This document shows positions 6,701 through 14,331 of a stretch of DNA of 34,713 bases, one piece after another. Numbering within the stretch: the first letter of the stretch is position 1; each line of letters begins with the position of its first letter. Origin of the DNA: Sphingomonas faeni (lineage in GTDB: Bacteria > Pseudomonadota > Alphaproteobacteria > Sphingomonadales > Sphingomonadaceae); contig NZ_JANBVH010000044.1 of the NCBI RefSeq assembly GCF_024273235.1, forward strand, positions 1-34,713, written 5' to 3'. Below the pieces are notes generated by a model. The model worked only from the letters and a program-made list of their open reading frames with translations, did not search any database and was not told the origin of the DNA. The translations under genes were made by a program, and so were the position numbers.

Positions 6701-8873
6701 TGCGCAGCTGACCCGCTACAACCGCACGCTCAACGGCGTGAAGGCTGCGTACGAAGGCAAGCGGGTGCGCGCGACCGGGTTCGCCGCGCATACCGACACG
6801 CTGTATTCGCGCGACGAGATCCAGGGCAACGGCCTCAGCGGCCCGTACCGCCTCTCCGGGCGCAACATCGTGCCGAACAGCGACAAGCTGCGGCTGGAGA
6901 CGCGCGATCGGTTCCGGTCCGAGCTGATCGTGGCGACGACGCAGCTGACCCGGCACATCGACTACGACATCGATACCTCAATGGGCACGGTGCGGTTCCG
7001 CAACCCCGTCCTGAGTCGCGACAGCAACCTCAATCCGACCTTCATCGTCGCCGATTACGAGGTCGAGAGCGGCCGATCGGCCAAGCTGGCCGCCGCTGCC
7101 CGCGTCGCGACCAAGCTGGCGAACGGACGCGTCGAGGTGGGCGTCGCGGCGATCCGCGACGAGACCAATGGCCAGGCTACCGTGCTCGGCGCGGACATCA
7201 AGGCGCGCGTGACCGCGAATACCGAAGTGCGCGGCGAGATCGCCAAAGGCGGACGCGGCGGGCTGGGCCGGGGGCTCGCCTATCTCGCCGAGATCGACCA
7301 TCACGGCGCGAAGCTCGACCTGCTCGCTTATGCCCGGCAGCAGGATACCGCGTTCGGCGTCGGCCAGCAGAACCTGGTCGAGGCGGGCACGCGGAAATTC
7401 GGGCTCGACGGTCGCGTTCGCCTGACCGACCGGCTGAGCCTGACGGGTGTGGTGTGGCACCAGCAGCAGCTCGACAGCGCGGGGACGCGGACCGCCGCCG
7501 ACGCGCGGATCGAGTATCGCCGCGACTCCGGCACGATCTTCGTCGGTGGGCAATATGCCTCCGACCGCGGCATCGACGGCAAGCCCCGCGACAGCCGCCT
7601 GCTGACGCTCGGCGGTACGCAGCTGCTGTTCGACAGCAAGCTGAGCGTCACCCTGCAGACCCAGTTCGCGCCGGGTGGCGACAGCGACAGCGTCGACTTC
7701 CCGATCCGCCACCAGATCCAGCTGGCGTATCGGATCACGCCGGGCATCCGCCTGATCGGTGGGTACGAGATCGCCGACGGCGACGGCTTCGTCGCGCATA
7801 CCAAGCAGTTCGGCGTCGACGTCGCGCCCTGGACCGGCGCCAAGCTGATGAGCACGCTCAACCAGCAGGCGATGGGAGAGAATGGCGAAAGGACCTATGC
7901 GCAATATGGTCTCAGCCAGTCAGTCCCGATCGGCAAGAACTGGACCATCGACGGCACGCTCGATGCCAGCAACACGCTGAAGGGGCGCATCCCCGAGGGC
8001 GCGGTGGTCAATCCGTTCCAGCCGGTCACGTCGGGCGGCTATGTCGGGCAGGACCAGACCAACGGCGATTACGCCGCCGCCACGCTCGGCGCGACCTATC
8101 GCCAGACGCTGTGGTCGGTGAACGGTCGGCTCGAATACCGCAATGCCGACAGCGGCGATCGCTGGGGGATCACCACCAACTTCCTGCGCACGCTGGGCCA
8201 GGGCAAGACGCTGGCGTCGAGCGTCAAGGCGTACACGATCAAGGACCGGACCGGCGCGGTCGCGACCTATGCCACCGCCGATATCGCGCTCGCCTTCCGG
8301 CCGCTCGACAGCCGCTGGTCGGTGCTCGAACGGCTCGAACTGCGGCACGAAAGCGCGGATGCGGGGTTCTCGGACTCCAATTCGCTTGGCGTGCCCGCCT
8401 ATGGCGGCGGCGATCAGGTGACGTCGCGGATCATCAACAACCTTGCCGTCAACTATCGCACCGGCCCCGAAGGGCTCGGGCACGGGACCGAGGCGACGCT
8501 GTACTACGGCGCGAAATACGTCGCCGGGCGGTTCGCCGACGACACCTATGACGGGTATATCGACGTCACCGGGTTCGAGTTGCGCAAGGATGTCGGCACG
8601 CGGTTCGATATCGGCGTCAGCGGATCGGTGCAGCACGCCTGGTCGCGGGGAGCGTGGTCGTGGAGCGGCGGGCCGTCGGTTGGGGTGTCGCCTGCACAGA
8701 ACACCTGGATCAGCGCCGGCTACAACGTGTCCGGCTACCGCGACCGCGATTTCGAGGACGACCGCTACACGCGGCAGGGGCCGTACGTGACGATGCGGCT
8801 GAAGTTCGACCAGACCACGATCGGCTCGGCGTTCGGTGGCGCCACGCGCGCGCTGTTCGGCGGGCGGCGATAA
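3798..8873 (+). CDS. Large outer-membrane protein: DUF11, prealbumin-like and Ig-like modules plus C-terminal beta-barrel
   Basis: A 1691-residue protein. The signal peptide ends near 38 (LPVAA|QT). The shared motif follows (GTGQTRIQNSATLSF, then TVTSNTVSLDV). A DUF11 domain lies at about 365-491 (SPGDFVQYLLRITNRDA), then an SdrD-B/carboxypeptidase-regulatory-like fold at about 497-560 (GVAGIRLLMEDGTFVATDRDGLYHF would be its core, with the DGLYHF turn), then an Ig-like segment at about 728-828 (RPLIAVRVTDKAGRPV). From about 851 the sequence becomes alternating amphipathic strands rich in Tyr, Arg and Asp, which I read as an outer-membrane beta-barrel. A segment near 1055-1080 (YDIDTSMGTVRFRNP) resembles plug or loop motifs seen in other large outer-membrane proteins. 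The ATG at 3798 is favoured over a GTG at 3768 because of GGGGGAGG upstream. VVGC in the signal sequence also fits a lipobox. The barrel size is close to that of fimbrial ushers, but no usher homology is visible. Confidence 0.72.
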   Translation: MSSLHRLSRPCAPILTMVLTMVWAILYGLVVGCLPVAAQTGAEGTGQTRIQNSATLSFDDAGSNTGIRTVTSNTVSLDVNRAKRPTTLTFRLPPPNYAMTGAACQTTPTLLFTPAPIDAATYAASSPIATVDIYADMILVLDNQAGNRDPDLRETAIIAVEVGTIKTTLTLTETAVASGIFAGGIPAVATGKYPELAACDIRNQRGAAIKLSFAEDGYSLASMASLLIDPAGYTFDSRTGALVDGTTVSLVDETGQPATVFGDDGVSRYPSTVITGEAVTDASGRVYPGETGRYRFPLTAPGRYFLKVAPPGTYTAPSTVDRATLAQLKDPQGRAFILNDTSFGGSLTLSTPEPFSADIPLDSPGAGTLLLTKIASVREASPGDFVQYLLRITNRDAVPARGLHVADTLPKGLRYERNSARGGDEPTVSSDGRTLDFVIPVLAAGASTELKYVVSIAPGAPAGEALNRARVVGQGTVTSNEAAASVRLRPLLFTDAMTIIGRVTEGNCGDPVDKRKGVAGIRLLMEDGTFVATDRDGLYHFEGVRAGRHVVQIDTSSIPATHAPVACDIDTRQANSAISRFVEGDGGLLKRVDFQLKPTGKAKAADAALPITVVDDATAAGSRDWLASGQTAGVDWLFPLADHNPRAPVVRAVIKHLPGQRVALTINGKQVEPLAFDGTEQRDGTDLAVSRWTGIPLIDGDNRLQARVLAADGSVVKTLDRMVHYAGLPVRAVFDAANSRLVADGLTRPLIAVRVTDKAGRPVRAGTIVPFTVDQPYTAAVEVALEQTRQLAGRERTSTTALVVGDDGLAFLALQPTTQAGAARVVISLTEDKIVHTNEVRAWLAASAKDWIVVGFGAGSIGYDMLSKRQSGLPRSERNSVVTDGQLAFYAKGRVKGSWLATIAYDSDRKYDPDRGLLGTIDPDRYYTVYGDGSRQGYDAATRRKLYLRLERREFYALFGDFETGFTDAQLTRYNRTLNGVKAAYEGKRVRATGFAAHTDTLYSRDEIQGNGLSGPYRLSGRNIVPNSDKLRLETRDRFRSELIVATTQLTRHIDYDIDTSMGTVRFRNPVLSRDSNLNPTFIVADYEVESGRSAKLAAAARVATKLANGRVEVGVAAIRDETNGQATVLGADIKARVTANTEVRGEIAKGGRGGLGRGLAYLAEIDHHGAKLDLLAYARQQDTAFGVGQQNLVEAGTRKFGLDGRVRLTDRLSLTGVVWHQQQLDSAGTRTAADARIEYRRDSGTIFVGGQYASDRGIDGKPRDSRLLTLGGTQLLFDSKLSVTLQTQFAPGGDSDSVDFPIRHQIQLAYRITPGIRLIGGYEIADGDGFVAHTKQFGVDVAPWTGAKLMSTLNQQAMGENGERTYAQYGLSQSVPIGKNWTIDGTLDASNTLKGRIPEGAVVNPFQPVTSGGYVGQDQTNGDYAAATLGATYRQTLWSVNGRLEYRNADSGDRWGITTNFLRTLGQGKTLASSVKAYTIKDRTGAVATYATADIALAFRPLDSRWSVLERLELRHESADAGFSDSNSLGVPAYGGGDQVTSRIINNLAVNYRTGPEGLGHGTEATLYYGAKYVAGRFADDTYDGYIDVTGFELRKDVGTRFDIGVSGSVQHAWSRGAWSWSGGPSVGVSPAQNTWISAGYNVSGYRDRDFEDDRYTRQGPYVTMRLKFDQTTIGSAFGGATRALFGGRR

Positions 8874-8891
8874 TCACAGGGAGAGAAATCA

Positions 8892-9134
8892 ATGCCTATG
8901 CCGAGCCAGCCGACACCCATGCCGCTGCCGCGCGACTTCACCGATCACGGTCCATGCGTCGAGGATCTCGCACGGGCATTCGCGATGCAGGACGCGGCGA
9001 CCAGCGAGGCGCTGATCGAGACGCTGGCGACGCAGGCGATCCGGCAATGGCGGCTGGACGATGCGACGTTCTGGCAGCGGGTGAAGTTCCAGGCGCGGAT
9101 GATCCGGGCGCAGATGGGGTCGGGGCGGCACTGA
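8892..9134 (+). CDS. Small protein of unknown function at the end of the DUF11 operon
   Basis: An 80-residue protein starting 18 bases after the stop of the large outer-membrane gene, with AGGGAGAG just upstream of its ATG, so it is very likely cotranscribed. The N-terminus is proline- and methionine-rich (MPMPSQPTPMPLPRD) and is not a signal peptide. The rest is predicted helical with conserved-looking tryptophans (IRQWRLDDATFWQRVKFQAR). No membrane segment is present, so it is expected in the cytoplasm. I do not recognise the family. It could be a helper or regulator for the secreted proteins, but nothing in the sequence shows this. Confidence 0.6.
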   Translation: MPMPSQPTPMPLPRDFTDHGPCVEDLARAFAMQDAATSEALIETLATQAIRQWRLDDATFWQRVKFQARMIRAQMGSGRH

Positions 9135-9159
9135 GGTAATTCGGGATGCGACTGTTCTT

Positions 9160-9270
9160 CCCCCCTCCCTGGAAGGGAGGGGCTGGGGGTGGGTCGGGTT
9201 CCGCGTGATCCGGACGGGTGCGGCTCAAGCCGGCCTACCCACCCCCAACCCCTCCCTTTCAGGGAGGGGA
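9160..9270. repeat. Intergenic palindromic repeat (CCCTCCCT/AGGGAGGG type)
   Basis: A large inverted repeat. The left half (CCCCCCTCCCTGGAAGGGAGG, then GGCTGGGGGTGGGTCGG) is complementary to the right half (CCGGCCTACCCACCCCCAACC, then CCTCCCTTTCAGGGAGGGG), and each half contains its own small hairpin. It follows the stop of the DUF11 operon by about 25 bases, so the transcript would end in a strong cruciform-like structure. It resembles the three GGGGGAGG elements elsewhere in the window in layout but not in exact sequence. Confidence 0.75.
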
Positions 9271-9313
9271 GCGCGTTATCCTTGGGTTGGACCGCTCGAT
9301 CCAAGATGCCCGC

Positions 9314-9466
9314 CTATTTCTCGTCGGTGGTCAGTTTCACCTTGTTCGGCAGCTTCTTCCCCTTGGTCCTGCGTGAGGGCAGCTGGACCGGGTTCTTTTT
9401 CTTCCACTGCGCAAACGTCATCGGACCCTCGGGCGTGTCGATGATCGTGTCGTCGATCGAACTCAT
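9314..9466 (-). CDS. Small basic protein of unknown function
   Basis: A 50-residue protein starting MSSIDDTIIDTPEGPMTFAQ and ending in a lysine-rich tail (KKLPNKVKLTTDEK). The ATG at 9466 is preceded by GGAGG with suitable spacing, and an upstream in-frame extension lacks such a site. The N-terminal half is acidic and the C-terminal half strongly basic. There is no signal or membrane segment. It lies just downstream of tRNA-Leu on the same strand and converges with the DUF11 operon. The good ribosome-binding site supports a real gene; the function is unknown. Confidence 0.55.
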   Translation of the reverse strand: MSSIDDTIIDTPEGPMTFAQWKKKNPVQLPSRRTKGKKLPNKVKLTTDEK

Positions 9467-9545
9467 GCAAATTCCTCCGGCAAGCCCAACGCACAAGCGC
9501 AGCAAGGGGGACCCTCGAAGGGGTGGTTCACTCTATCGGGGAAAA

Positions 9546-9632
9546 TGGTGCGGCCAAGAAGACTCGAACTTCCACGGGCTTTCGCCCACAACGACCTCAA
9601 CGTTGCGCGTCTACCAGTTCCGCCATGGCCGC
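9546..9632 (-). tRNA. tRNA-Leu (anticodon GAG)
   Basis: The reverse strand folds as a class II tRNA. The acceptor stem GCGGCCA pairs with TGGCCGC over seven bases, followed by discriminator A and an encoded CCA. The anticodon stem CAACG/CGTTG encloses the loop TTGAGGT with anticodon GAG, reading leucine CUC/CUU codons. The variable arm GGGCGAAAGCCC and the T-loop TTCGAGT are typical for tRNA-Leu. Length is 87 bases including CCA. Confidence 0.97.
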
Positions 9633-9744
9633 CCATGAAACATCACCGGGCGAACCCGGCATCTGGTAGGCGAGCGCCACTAGCAAGGGTTTGAACGCTA
9701 CGCAACGGCCTTTGCGAAAAACCGTTCGTCCGGTACCGGAAACG

Positions 9745-11103
9745 ATGCTCCGACCCTTCTCTACCGATACCCGAAGCGAAACGCGGCGCGTTCTCGCGCT
9801 CGCATGGCCGGTGATGCTGACCAGCCTCAACTGGACGATCCTCCACGTCACCGACGTGATCGTGGTCGGGCTGGTCGGCGCGCACGAGGTGGCGGCGCTG
9901 GGGGCGAGCCGGTCGCTGACCTTCATCGCGATCGTCACCGGGCTTGCATGGCTGTCTGGCGTGCTGGTCCATACCGCGCGTGCCGACGGCGCGGGCGATC
10001 TGCCGCGGACCGGGCAGGTGCTGCGCGAGGGGCTGGTCCTCGGGCTGCTGCTCGGGCTCGTCGTCGGCGGCGTCATGTTCGTGTTCGCGGATCCGATGCT
10101 TGCCGGGATCGGCGTCGCGCCAACGCTGGTCGAGCCGGCGGGGCGGGTCGTGCGCGTCATGGCCTTCACCTATCCGCCGCAGTTGATGATCGTCGCCGCG
10201 AGCTTCTTCCTGGAGGGCGTCAGCCGACCGCGGCGCGTCGCGGTGGTCAATTTGTCGATCCTGCCGCTCAACGCGGTGCTGGCCTGGGCGATGTCGGGCG
10301 GGCATCTCGGCTTGCCGGCGATGGGCGCGGTCGGTGCCGCGACCGCCACGGCGATCGCGTCGGGTCTCGGCGCGGTCGGGATGATCGCCGCCGCGCTGAC
10401 CTTGCCGCGCGCGAAGGAGCGTGGCGTTCGTCGAATCGATGCAGCCGCATGGCGTGGCATGCCCGCGGGGATCGCCGCGCTCGCGGTGTTCGGGATCGTC
10501 CCCGCGGTCGCGTCGGGGCTGGAGCTGGCCGGCTTCTCGATCCTGATCGCGCTGTCGACGCAGTTCGGCGACGACGTCGCGCATGCGTTCCAGATCGTGT
10601 TCTCGGTTCACAACGTCACGTTCGCGCTGGCGCTCGGGCTTGGTTCGGCCTGTGGCGTCCGCGTCGGCAATGCGGTGGGCGAAGGGGAGCCGAAGGCCGG
10701 TATCTCGCGCGCGCTGATCGCCACCGGGCTGTCGATGCTCGCGCTGGGTGCGTGTGGGATCGTGCTCGTCGTCGCGCGCGGGCCGATCGTCGCGGCGTTT
10801 CCGTCGGATGCCGCGACCCACGCCGTTGCGCTGGCGATGCTGCCGGTATGGGCGCCGTTCATCCTGTTCGACGGCGCGCAGGTGGTGCTGGTCTATGCGC
10901 TGCGCTCGCTCGGCGATCAGGTGGTCGCGGGGGTTAACAGCATCGTCGCGTATTTCGCCGTCACCGGCGGGGCGGGCTGGTGGATGGTGCATGCGGGGGT
11001 TGGACCGATGGCGCTGGTCTACGCGTCGGGGCTTGGGATGCTGACGGCGGCGGTGCTGCACGGCGGCCGGTTCTGGATCGTGAGCCGGCGGTTGCGCGCC
11101 TGA
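9745..11103 (+). CDS. MATE family efflux transporter (NorM-like)
   Basis: A 452-residue inner-membrane protein with about twelve hydrophobic segments in two similar halves, the size and pattern of MATE multidrug/cation antiporters. Recognisable parts include ALAWPVMLTSLNWTILHVTDVI at the first helix and GLGSACGVRVGNAVGEGEPK in the second half, matching the family's conserved R-V-x-N-x-x-G-x-G pattern. The ATG at 9745 gives a normal MATE length; a TTG at 9691 would add 18 non-membrane residues. The gene stands alone, divergent from tRNA-Leu, and ends just before a palindromic repeat. The substrate cannot be deduced. Confidence 0.9.
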   Translation: MLRPFSTDTRSETRRVLALAWPVMLTSLNWTILHVTDVIVVGLVGAHEVAALGASRSLTFIAIVTGLAWLSGVLVHTARADGAGDLPRTGQVLREGLVLGLLLGLVVGGVMFVFADPMLAGIGVAPTLVEPAGRVVRVMAFTYPPQLMIVAASFFLEGVSRPRRVAVVNLSILPLNAVLAWAMSGGHLGLPAMGAVGAATATAIASGLGAVGMIAAALTLPRAKERGVRRIDAAAWRGMPAGIAALAVFGIVPAVASGLELAGFSILIALSTQFGDDVAHAFQIVFSVHNVTFALALGLGSACGVRVGNAVGEGEPKAGISRALIATGLSMLALGACGIVLVVARGPIVAAFPSDAATHAVALAMLPVWAPFILFDGAQVVLVYALRSLGDQVVAGVNSIVAYFAVTGGAGWWMVHAGVGPMALVYASGLGMLTAAVLHGGRFWIVSRRLRA

Positions 11104-11107
11104 TTTA

Positions 11108-11230
11108 TCCTCCCCCGCAAGGGGGAGGTGGCACCGCAGGTGACGGAGGGGGAGGAACGCGCAACGCTTGTCGCCTTTTCCTCCCCCTCCGTCTGGCAAG
11201 TGCCAGCCACCTCGCCCTGGCGGGGGAGGA
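11108..11230. repeat. Palindromic repeat, GGGGGAGG family, copy 1
   Basis: TCCTCCCCCGCAAGGGGGAGG opens the element and CCTGGCGGGGGAGGA closes it. Inside, ACGGAGGGGGAGG (plus-strand left half) pairs with CCTCCCCCTCCGT in the right half. The same layout recurs at 27387-27511 and 29509-29632. It fills the gap between the MATE gene and the convergent zinc-ribbon gene, so it may also end both transcripts. Confidence 0.85.
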
Positions 11231-11238
11231 TCGAAGCG

Positions 11239-12021
11239 TTACCGCGTCGTCTCGCCGGCAAAGCTCAGTTCGAGGCGCTTCGAGTTCGCGGGCACGTTCA
11301 GCGTCGCGGAGTTGAAATCGATCGCGCCGCCCGGCGCCAGCGTCCGCTGCTGCGGGGTGATCGTCCAGCTATAGACCAGCCGGCCCTGCGCATCGCGGAG
11401 TTCGGCGCGGATGTCGGGTACGCGCTGGCGCTGGTTCGACGGGTTGGTGACCTGGCCACTGACCGCGAACAGCTCGGAGCCGTTATCCAGTTCGCGACGC
11501 TCGATCGGATTGTCGCGCAGCCGCAGCGGCGTCTCGTCGCTGCCGATCCCGAGCCCCAGCTTTGCCGCGACGCCCGGTGCACCCAGATACACGATCGCCC
11601 CCGCGGCGATCAGCATCAGCAACCCGGCGAGCACCGCCACGATCGTCCAGCGCCGCGTGGTGTTGCGGCGCGGGCGAAACGGCGGCTGCTCGGTGACCGG
11701 CGGGAATGTCGGCGCGGCATAGGTCGGCGCGATTACGGGCTCAGGCGTCGTCGGTGCGGCCGTCATTGGCGCAGGGGGCGCGAACGGCGCGAATCGTTCC
11801 GCAGGCTCTGCGGCGGGCGTCCGCGCCAGTGGAGCGAGCGGCGGCGGGGCAGGCGCGAGCGGGGTCGGTTCGGGCAGGTCGAGCGTGTCCTCGACCACCG
11901 GAGCAGCGGCCTGGAACCAGCTGTGCCGGCAGTTGGCGCAGCGAACGGTGCGACCATCGGTCCCGATCGCGCTGTCGGGCACTAGATAGCGGGTGCTGCA
12001 CTCGGGACATTGGAGGATCAT
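11239..12021 (-). CDS. Zinc-ribbon membrane protein (MJ0042-type finger, DUF3426-like)
   Basis: A 260-residue protein. The N-terminus is a zinc ribbon with two CxxC pairs (CPEC at 5-8, CANC at about 29-32) of the MJ0042 type, ending in RHSWFQ. A proline/alanine-rich linker follows, then one transmembrane helix at about 128-150 (IVAVLAGLLMLIAAGAIVYLG). The C-terminal domain (GSELFAVSGQVTNPSNQRQRVPDIRAEL is its start region) looks like the beta-sandwich of DUF3426 and should face the periplasm. It is divergent from ftsE, an arrangement I associate with sphingomonads. Its role is unknown; a link to envelope or division functions is suggested only by the neighbours. Confidence 0.82.
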   Translation of the reverse strand: MILQCPECSTRYLVPDSAIGTDGRTVRCANCRHSWFQAAAPVVEDTLDLPEPTPLAPAPPPLAPLARTPAAEPAERFAPFAPPAPMTAAPTTPEPVIAPTYAAPTFPPVTEQPPFRPRRNTTRRWTIVAVLAGLLMLIAAGAIVYLGAPGVAAKLGLGIGSDETPLRLRDNPIERRELDNGSELFAVSGQVTNPSNQRQRVPDIRAELRDAQGRLVYSWTITPQQRTLAPGGAIDFNSATLNVPANSKRLELSFAGETTR

Positions 12022-12111
12022 GGATACGCTTCACCAGCGGCCGCCGGAGCGCGACCGTTCTCGTGCCGAATAAGCACGCCGCCGACGGATGTGGCAAGCT
12101 TGAAGCGGCCC

Positions 12112-12131
12112 GCGCTTTCATGCGAAAGCGC
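12112..12131. promoter_or_regulatory. Inverted repeat between zinc-ribbon gene and ftsE
   Basis: GCGCTTTC-ATGC-GAAAGCGC is a perfect 8-bp inverted repeat with a four-base centre, in the 164-base divergent region between the zinc-ribbon gene (starting at 12021 on the minus strand) and ftsE (12186). Its position suits an operator acting on one or both promoters. No T-run follows on either side. Confidence 0.35.
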
Positions 12132-12185
12132 CGATACGGGCATTGGCACGGGCATCAAGCGGGCGAAAGCGGGCGCAACCACGTC

Positions 12186-12902
12186 ATGGCGAATATCGTC
12201 CAATTCGAGAATGTCGGGCTTCGGTACGGCACGGGTCCGGACGCTGGACCGGAGACGCTCTCAGACGTCAGCTTCACGCTGCGTAGCGGTGCGTTCTATT
12301 TCCTCACCGGTGCGAGTGGCGCCGGCAAGACCTCGCTGCTGAAGCTGCTGTACCTCGCGCAACGGCCGACGCGCGGCGTGATCCGGCTGTTCGGCGAGGA
12401 TGCGGTGGTGCTGTCGCGCGATCGCCTGCCGGGATTTCGCCGCCGGATCGGCGTGGTGTTCCAGGATTTCCGGCTCGTGCCGCACCTGTCGACCTGGGAT
12501 AACATCGCGCTGCCGTTGCGGGTCGCCGGGATGCCCGAGGCGGATATCGAGCAGCCGGTGCGCGAGATGCTCGCCTGGGTCGGGCTTGCCGAGCGCGCCG
12601 ATGCGCGGCCGGCGACGCTGTCGGGTGGCGAGCAACAGCGCGTCGCGATCGCGCGCGCGGTGATCGCACGCCCCGAGATCCTGGTCGCGGACGAGCCGAC
12701 CGGCAACGTCGATCCCGACATGGCCGAGCGGCTGCTGCATCTGTTCGAATCGCTCAACAAGCTGGGGACGACGGTCGTGGTCGCGACGCACGACTTCCAT
12801 TTGCTGGGGCGGATACCGGGGGCGCAGATGATGCGGCTCGATCGCGGGCGGCTGCTCGATCCGACGGGATCGCTCCGTTATCCGCCGACGCGGCCCGAAT
12901 GA
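12186..12902 (+). CDS. ftsE: Cell division ATP-binding protein FtsE
   Basis: A 238-residue ABC ATPase. Walker A is GASGAGKTS (42-50), the Q-loop lies in VVFQDFRLVPH, the signature is LSGGEQ (145-150), Walker B is ILVADEP (165-171), and the switch histidine is in ATHDFH (H202). FQDFRLVPHLSTWDN is characteristic of FtsE. FtsE works with FtsX at the divisome to control septal peptidoglycan hydrolases. The ATG at 12186 gives standard FtsE length; no strong ribosome-binding site is visible and the frame stays open upstream. The stop overlaps the start of ftsX (ATGA at 12899), so translation is probably coupled. Confidence 0.93.
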   Translation: MANIVQFENVGLRYGTGPDAGPETLSDVSFTLRSGAFYFLTGASGAGKTSLLKLLYLAQRPTRGVIRLFGEDAVVLSRDRLPGFRRRIGVVFQDFRLVPHLSTWDNIALPLRVAGMPEADIEQPVREMLAWVGLAERADARPATLSGGEQQRVAIARAVIARPEILVADEPTGNVDPDMAERLLHLFESLNKLGTTVVVATHDFHLLGRIPGAQMMRLDRGRLLDPTGSLRYPPTRPE

Positions 12903-13798
12903 TCGGTCGCGCCACCAAAGCGCGGTCTTCGGCCGAACGCCGCGTCCTCGACGAAGCCGGCGGCCTGCGCGCGATGACGTGGGTGATGGCGATCATGCTG
13001 TTCCTGACGATGCTCGCAGCCGCACTTGGGCTGGCAACCGCGGGGGCTGCGCGGTTGCTCGACCGGCAACTCGCGGGGCGGTTGACGGTGCAGATCGTCG
13101 ATGGCGATCCGGTGCGCCGCGACGTCGCCGCCGCGCGCGTGCTGGCTGCGTTGCGCAGGATGCCGGCGGTGGCGAAGGCGACGCCGGTCGATCGCGCCGA
13201 ACTGACACGGTTGCTGCAACCCTGGCTCGGGTCGGACGGCGCCGATCCGCAATTGCCGGTGCCCGCGATGATCGACGTCGATCTCGCCGATCACGGCGAG
13301 GCGGCGGCCGCGCGGGTCGCGGAGACGGTGCGGCGGCTCGGCCCGGCGGTCCGCGTCGATCGGCATGAAAGCTGGATGTCGCCGGTCAACGACGTGATGC
13401 GCTCGCTGACGTTTCTCGCACTGGCGCTGGTGCTGCTGATGGCGAGCGCGACCGCCGCAGTCGTCGTGCTCGCCGCGCGCGCAGGGCTCGAGACGCACCG
13501 CGCGACGATCGCGGTGATGCACATGCTCGGCTCGACCGATCTTCAGGTCGCGCGGCTGTTCCAGCGGCGGATCGCGATCGATGCGACGATCGGTGGCGTC
13601 GGCGGCGGTGTCGTCGCGCTGCTGGTGGTCGGGTTCATCGGCATCCGGTTGCACGGACTGGGCTCGGACTTGCTCGGCGGCGTGACGCTCGGCGGGGTCG
13701 ACTGGGTGGTGCTCGCGCTGCTTCCGGTCGCGTTCGTCGTCCTCGCCACGCTCGCGGCGCGCGTCACGATCGTCCGCGCGTTGAGGCACATCCTGTGA
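12899..13798 (+). CDS. ftsX: Cell division protein FtsX
   Basis: A 299-residue integral membrane protein with four hydrophobic segments: one near 25-50, then an extracytoplasmic domain (about 55-165), then three at about 175-200, 225-250 and 265-290. This is the FtsX topology. The N-terminus is cytoplasmic and basic. It overlaps ftsE and is followed by a YdcF-like gene whose GTG start overlaps its stop (GTGA, 13795). FtsEX transmits ATP hydrolysis across the inner membrane to activate cell-wall hydrolases or their regulators during division. Confidence 0.9.
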   Translation: MIGRATKARSSAERRVLDEAGGLRAMTWVMAIMLFLTMLAAALGLATAGAARLLDRQLAGRLTVQIVDGDPVRRDVAAARVLAALRRMPAVAKATPVDRAELTRLLQPWLGSDGADPQLPVPAMIDVDLADHGEAAAARVAETVRRLGPAVRVDRHESWMSPVNDVMRSLTFLALALVLLMASATAAVVVLAARAGLETHRATIAVMHMLGSTDLQVARLFQRRIAIDATIGGVGGGVVALLVVGFIGIRLHGLGSDLLGGVTLGGVDWVVLALLPVAFVVLATLAARVTIVRALRHIL

Positions 13799-14331
13799 TC
13801 GTGCGGTTCTTCGGCATCCTGGGTCTCGCCTGGGCGTTCGGGTTCGCGGTGTTCATGCTGCTGCTGCCCCAGCCGCTCGATGGTTTCACGACCGATGCGA
13901 TCGTCGTGCCGACCGGCGGGGCAGGGCGGATCGACCGCGGCATCGCGCTGCTCCGCGATCATCAGGCGAAGCGGATGCTGGTGACGGGGGTCGCGCCGGG
14001 AGTGCGGCCGATCGACCTTGCGCTGGAGTATCGGACGTCGCCTGCGCTGTTCGCCTGCTGTATCGATCTTGGCGGCGACGCGGTCGACACGCGGTCCAAC
14101 GCCGAGGAAACCGCGCAGTGGGTGCGGGTGCACAAATACCGGTCGGTGCGGCTGGTGACGTCGGACTGGCATGTCGCCCGCGCCCGGATGGAGCTGTCGG
14201 CGGCGCTCGACAAGAATGTGGTGATCCTGGGCGATGGCGTGCCCGGTACGCCGAGGCTCGGGACCTTGGTCAACGAATACAACAAGTTGATCCTTCGCCG
14301 GATCGCGTTGTGGATTGGATATGGCGGATGA
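13795..14331 (+). CDS. YdcF/SanA-like DUF218 family protein
   Basis: A 178-residue protein with an N-terminal membrane helix (about 5-25) and a DUF218 domain: DAIVVPTGGAGRIDRGIALL, then AKRMLVTGVAPG, then DTRSNAEETAQWV and VRLVTSDWHVARARMEL. The TRSNAEE and TSDWHxxRA motifs are the family's hallmarks. The family includes SanA and ElyC, which affect envelope integrity and peptidoglycan precursor supply; the chemistry is not settled. The GTG start overlaps the ftsX stop and its own stop overlaps the acyltransferase start (ATGA, 14328), so it belongs to the ftsEX operon and very likely has an envelope role. Confidence 0.87.
   Translation: MIVRFFGILGLAWAFGFAVFMLLLPQPLDGFTTDAIVVPTGGAGRIDRGIALLRDHQAKRMLVTGVAPGVRPIDLALEYRTSPALFACCIDLGGDAVDTRSNAEETAQWVRVHKYRSVRLVTSDWHVARARMELSAALDKNVVILGDGVPGTPRLGTLVNEYNKLILRRIALWIGYGG

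Noticed and set aside
5022..6956. Long open frame (644 codons) on the minus strand inside the large outer-membrane gene
   Set aside because: It is an antisense shadow of a G+C-rich gene: composition is Arg/Asp/Gly-rich without motifs, while the plus strand has a signal peptide and recognisable domains.
9189..9638. Open frame of 149 codons on the plus strand
   Set aside because: It runs through a palindromic repeat, the 50-residue minus-strand gene and tRNA-Leu, so it is not coding.
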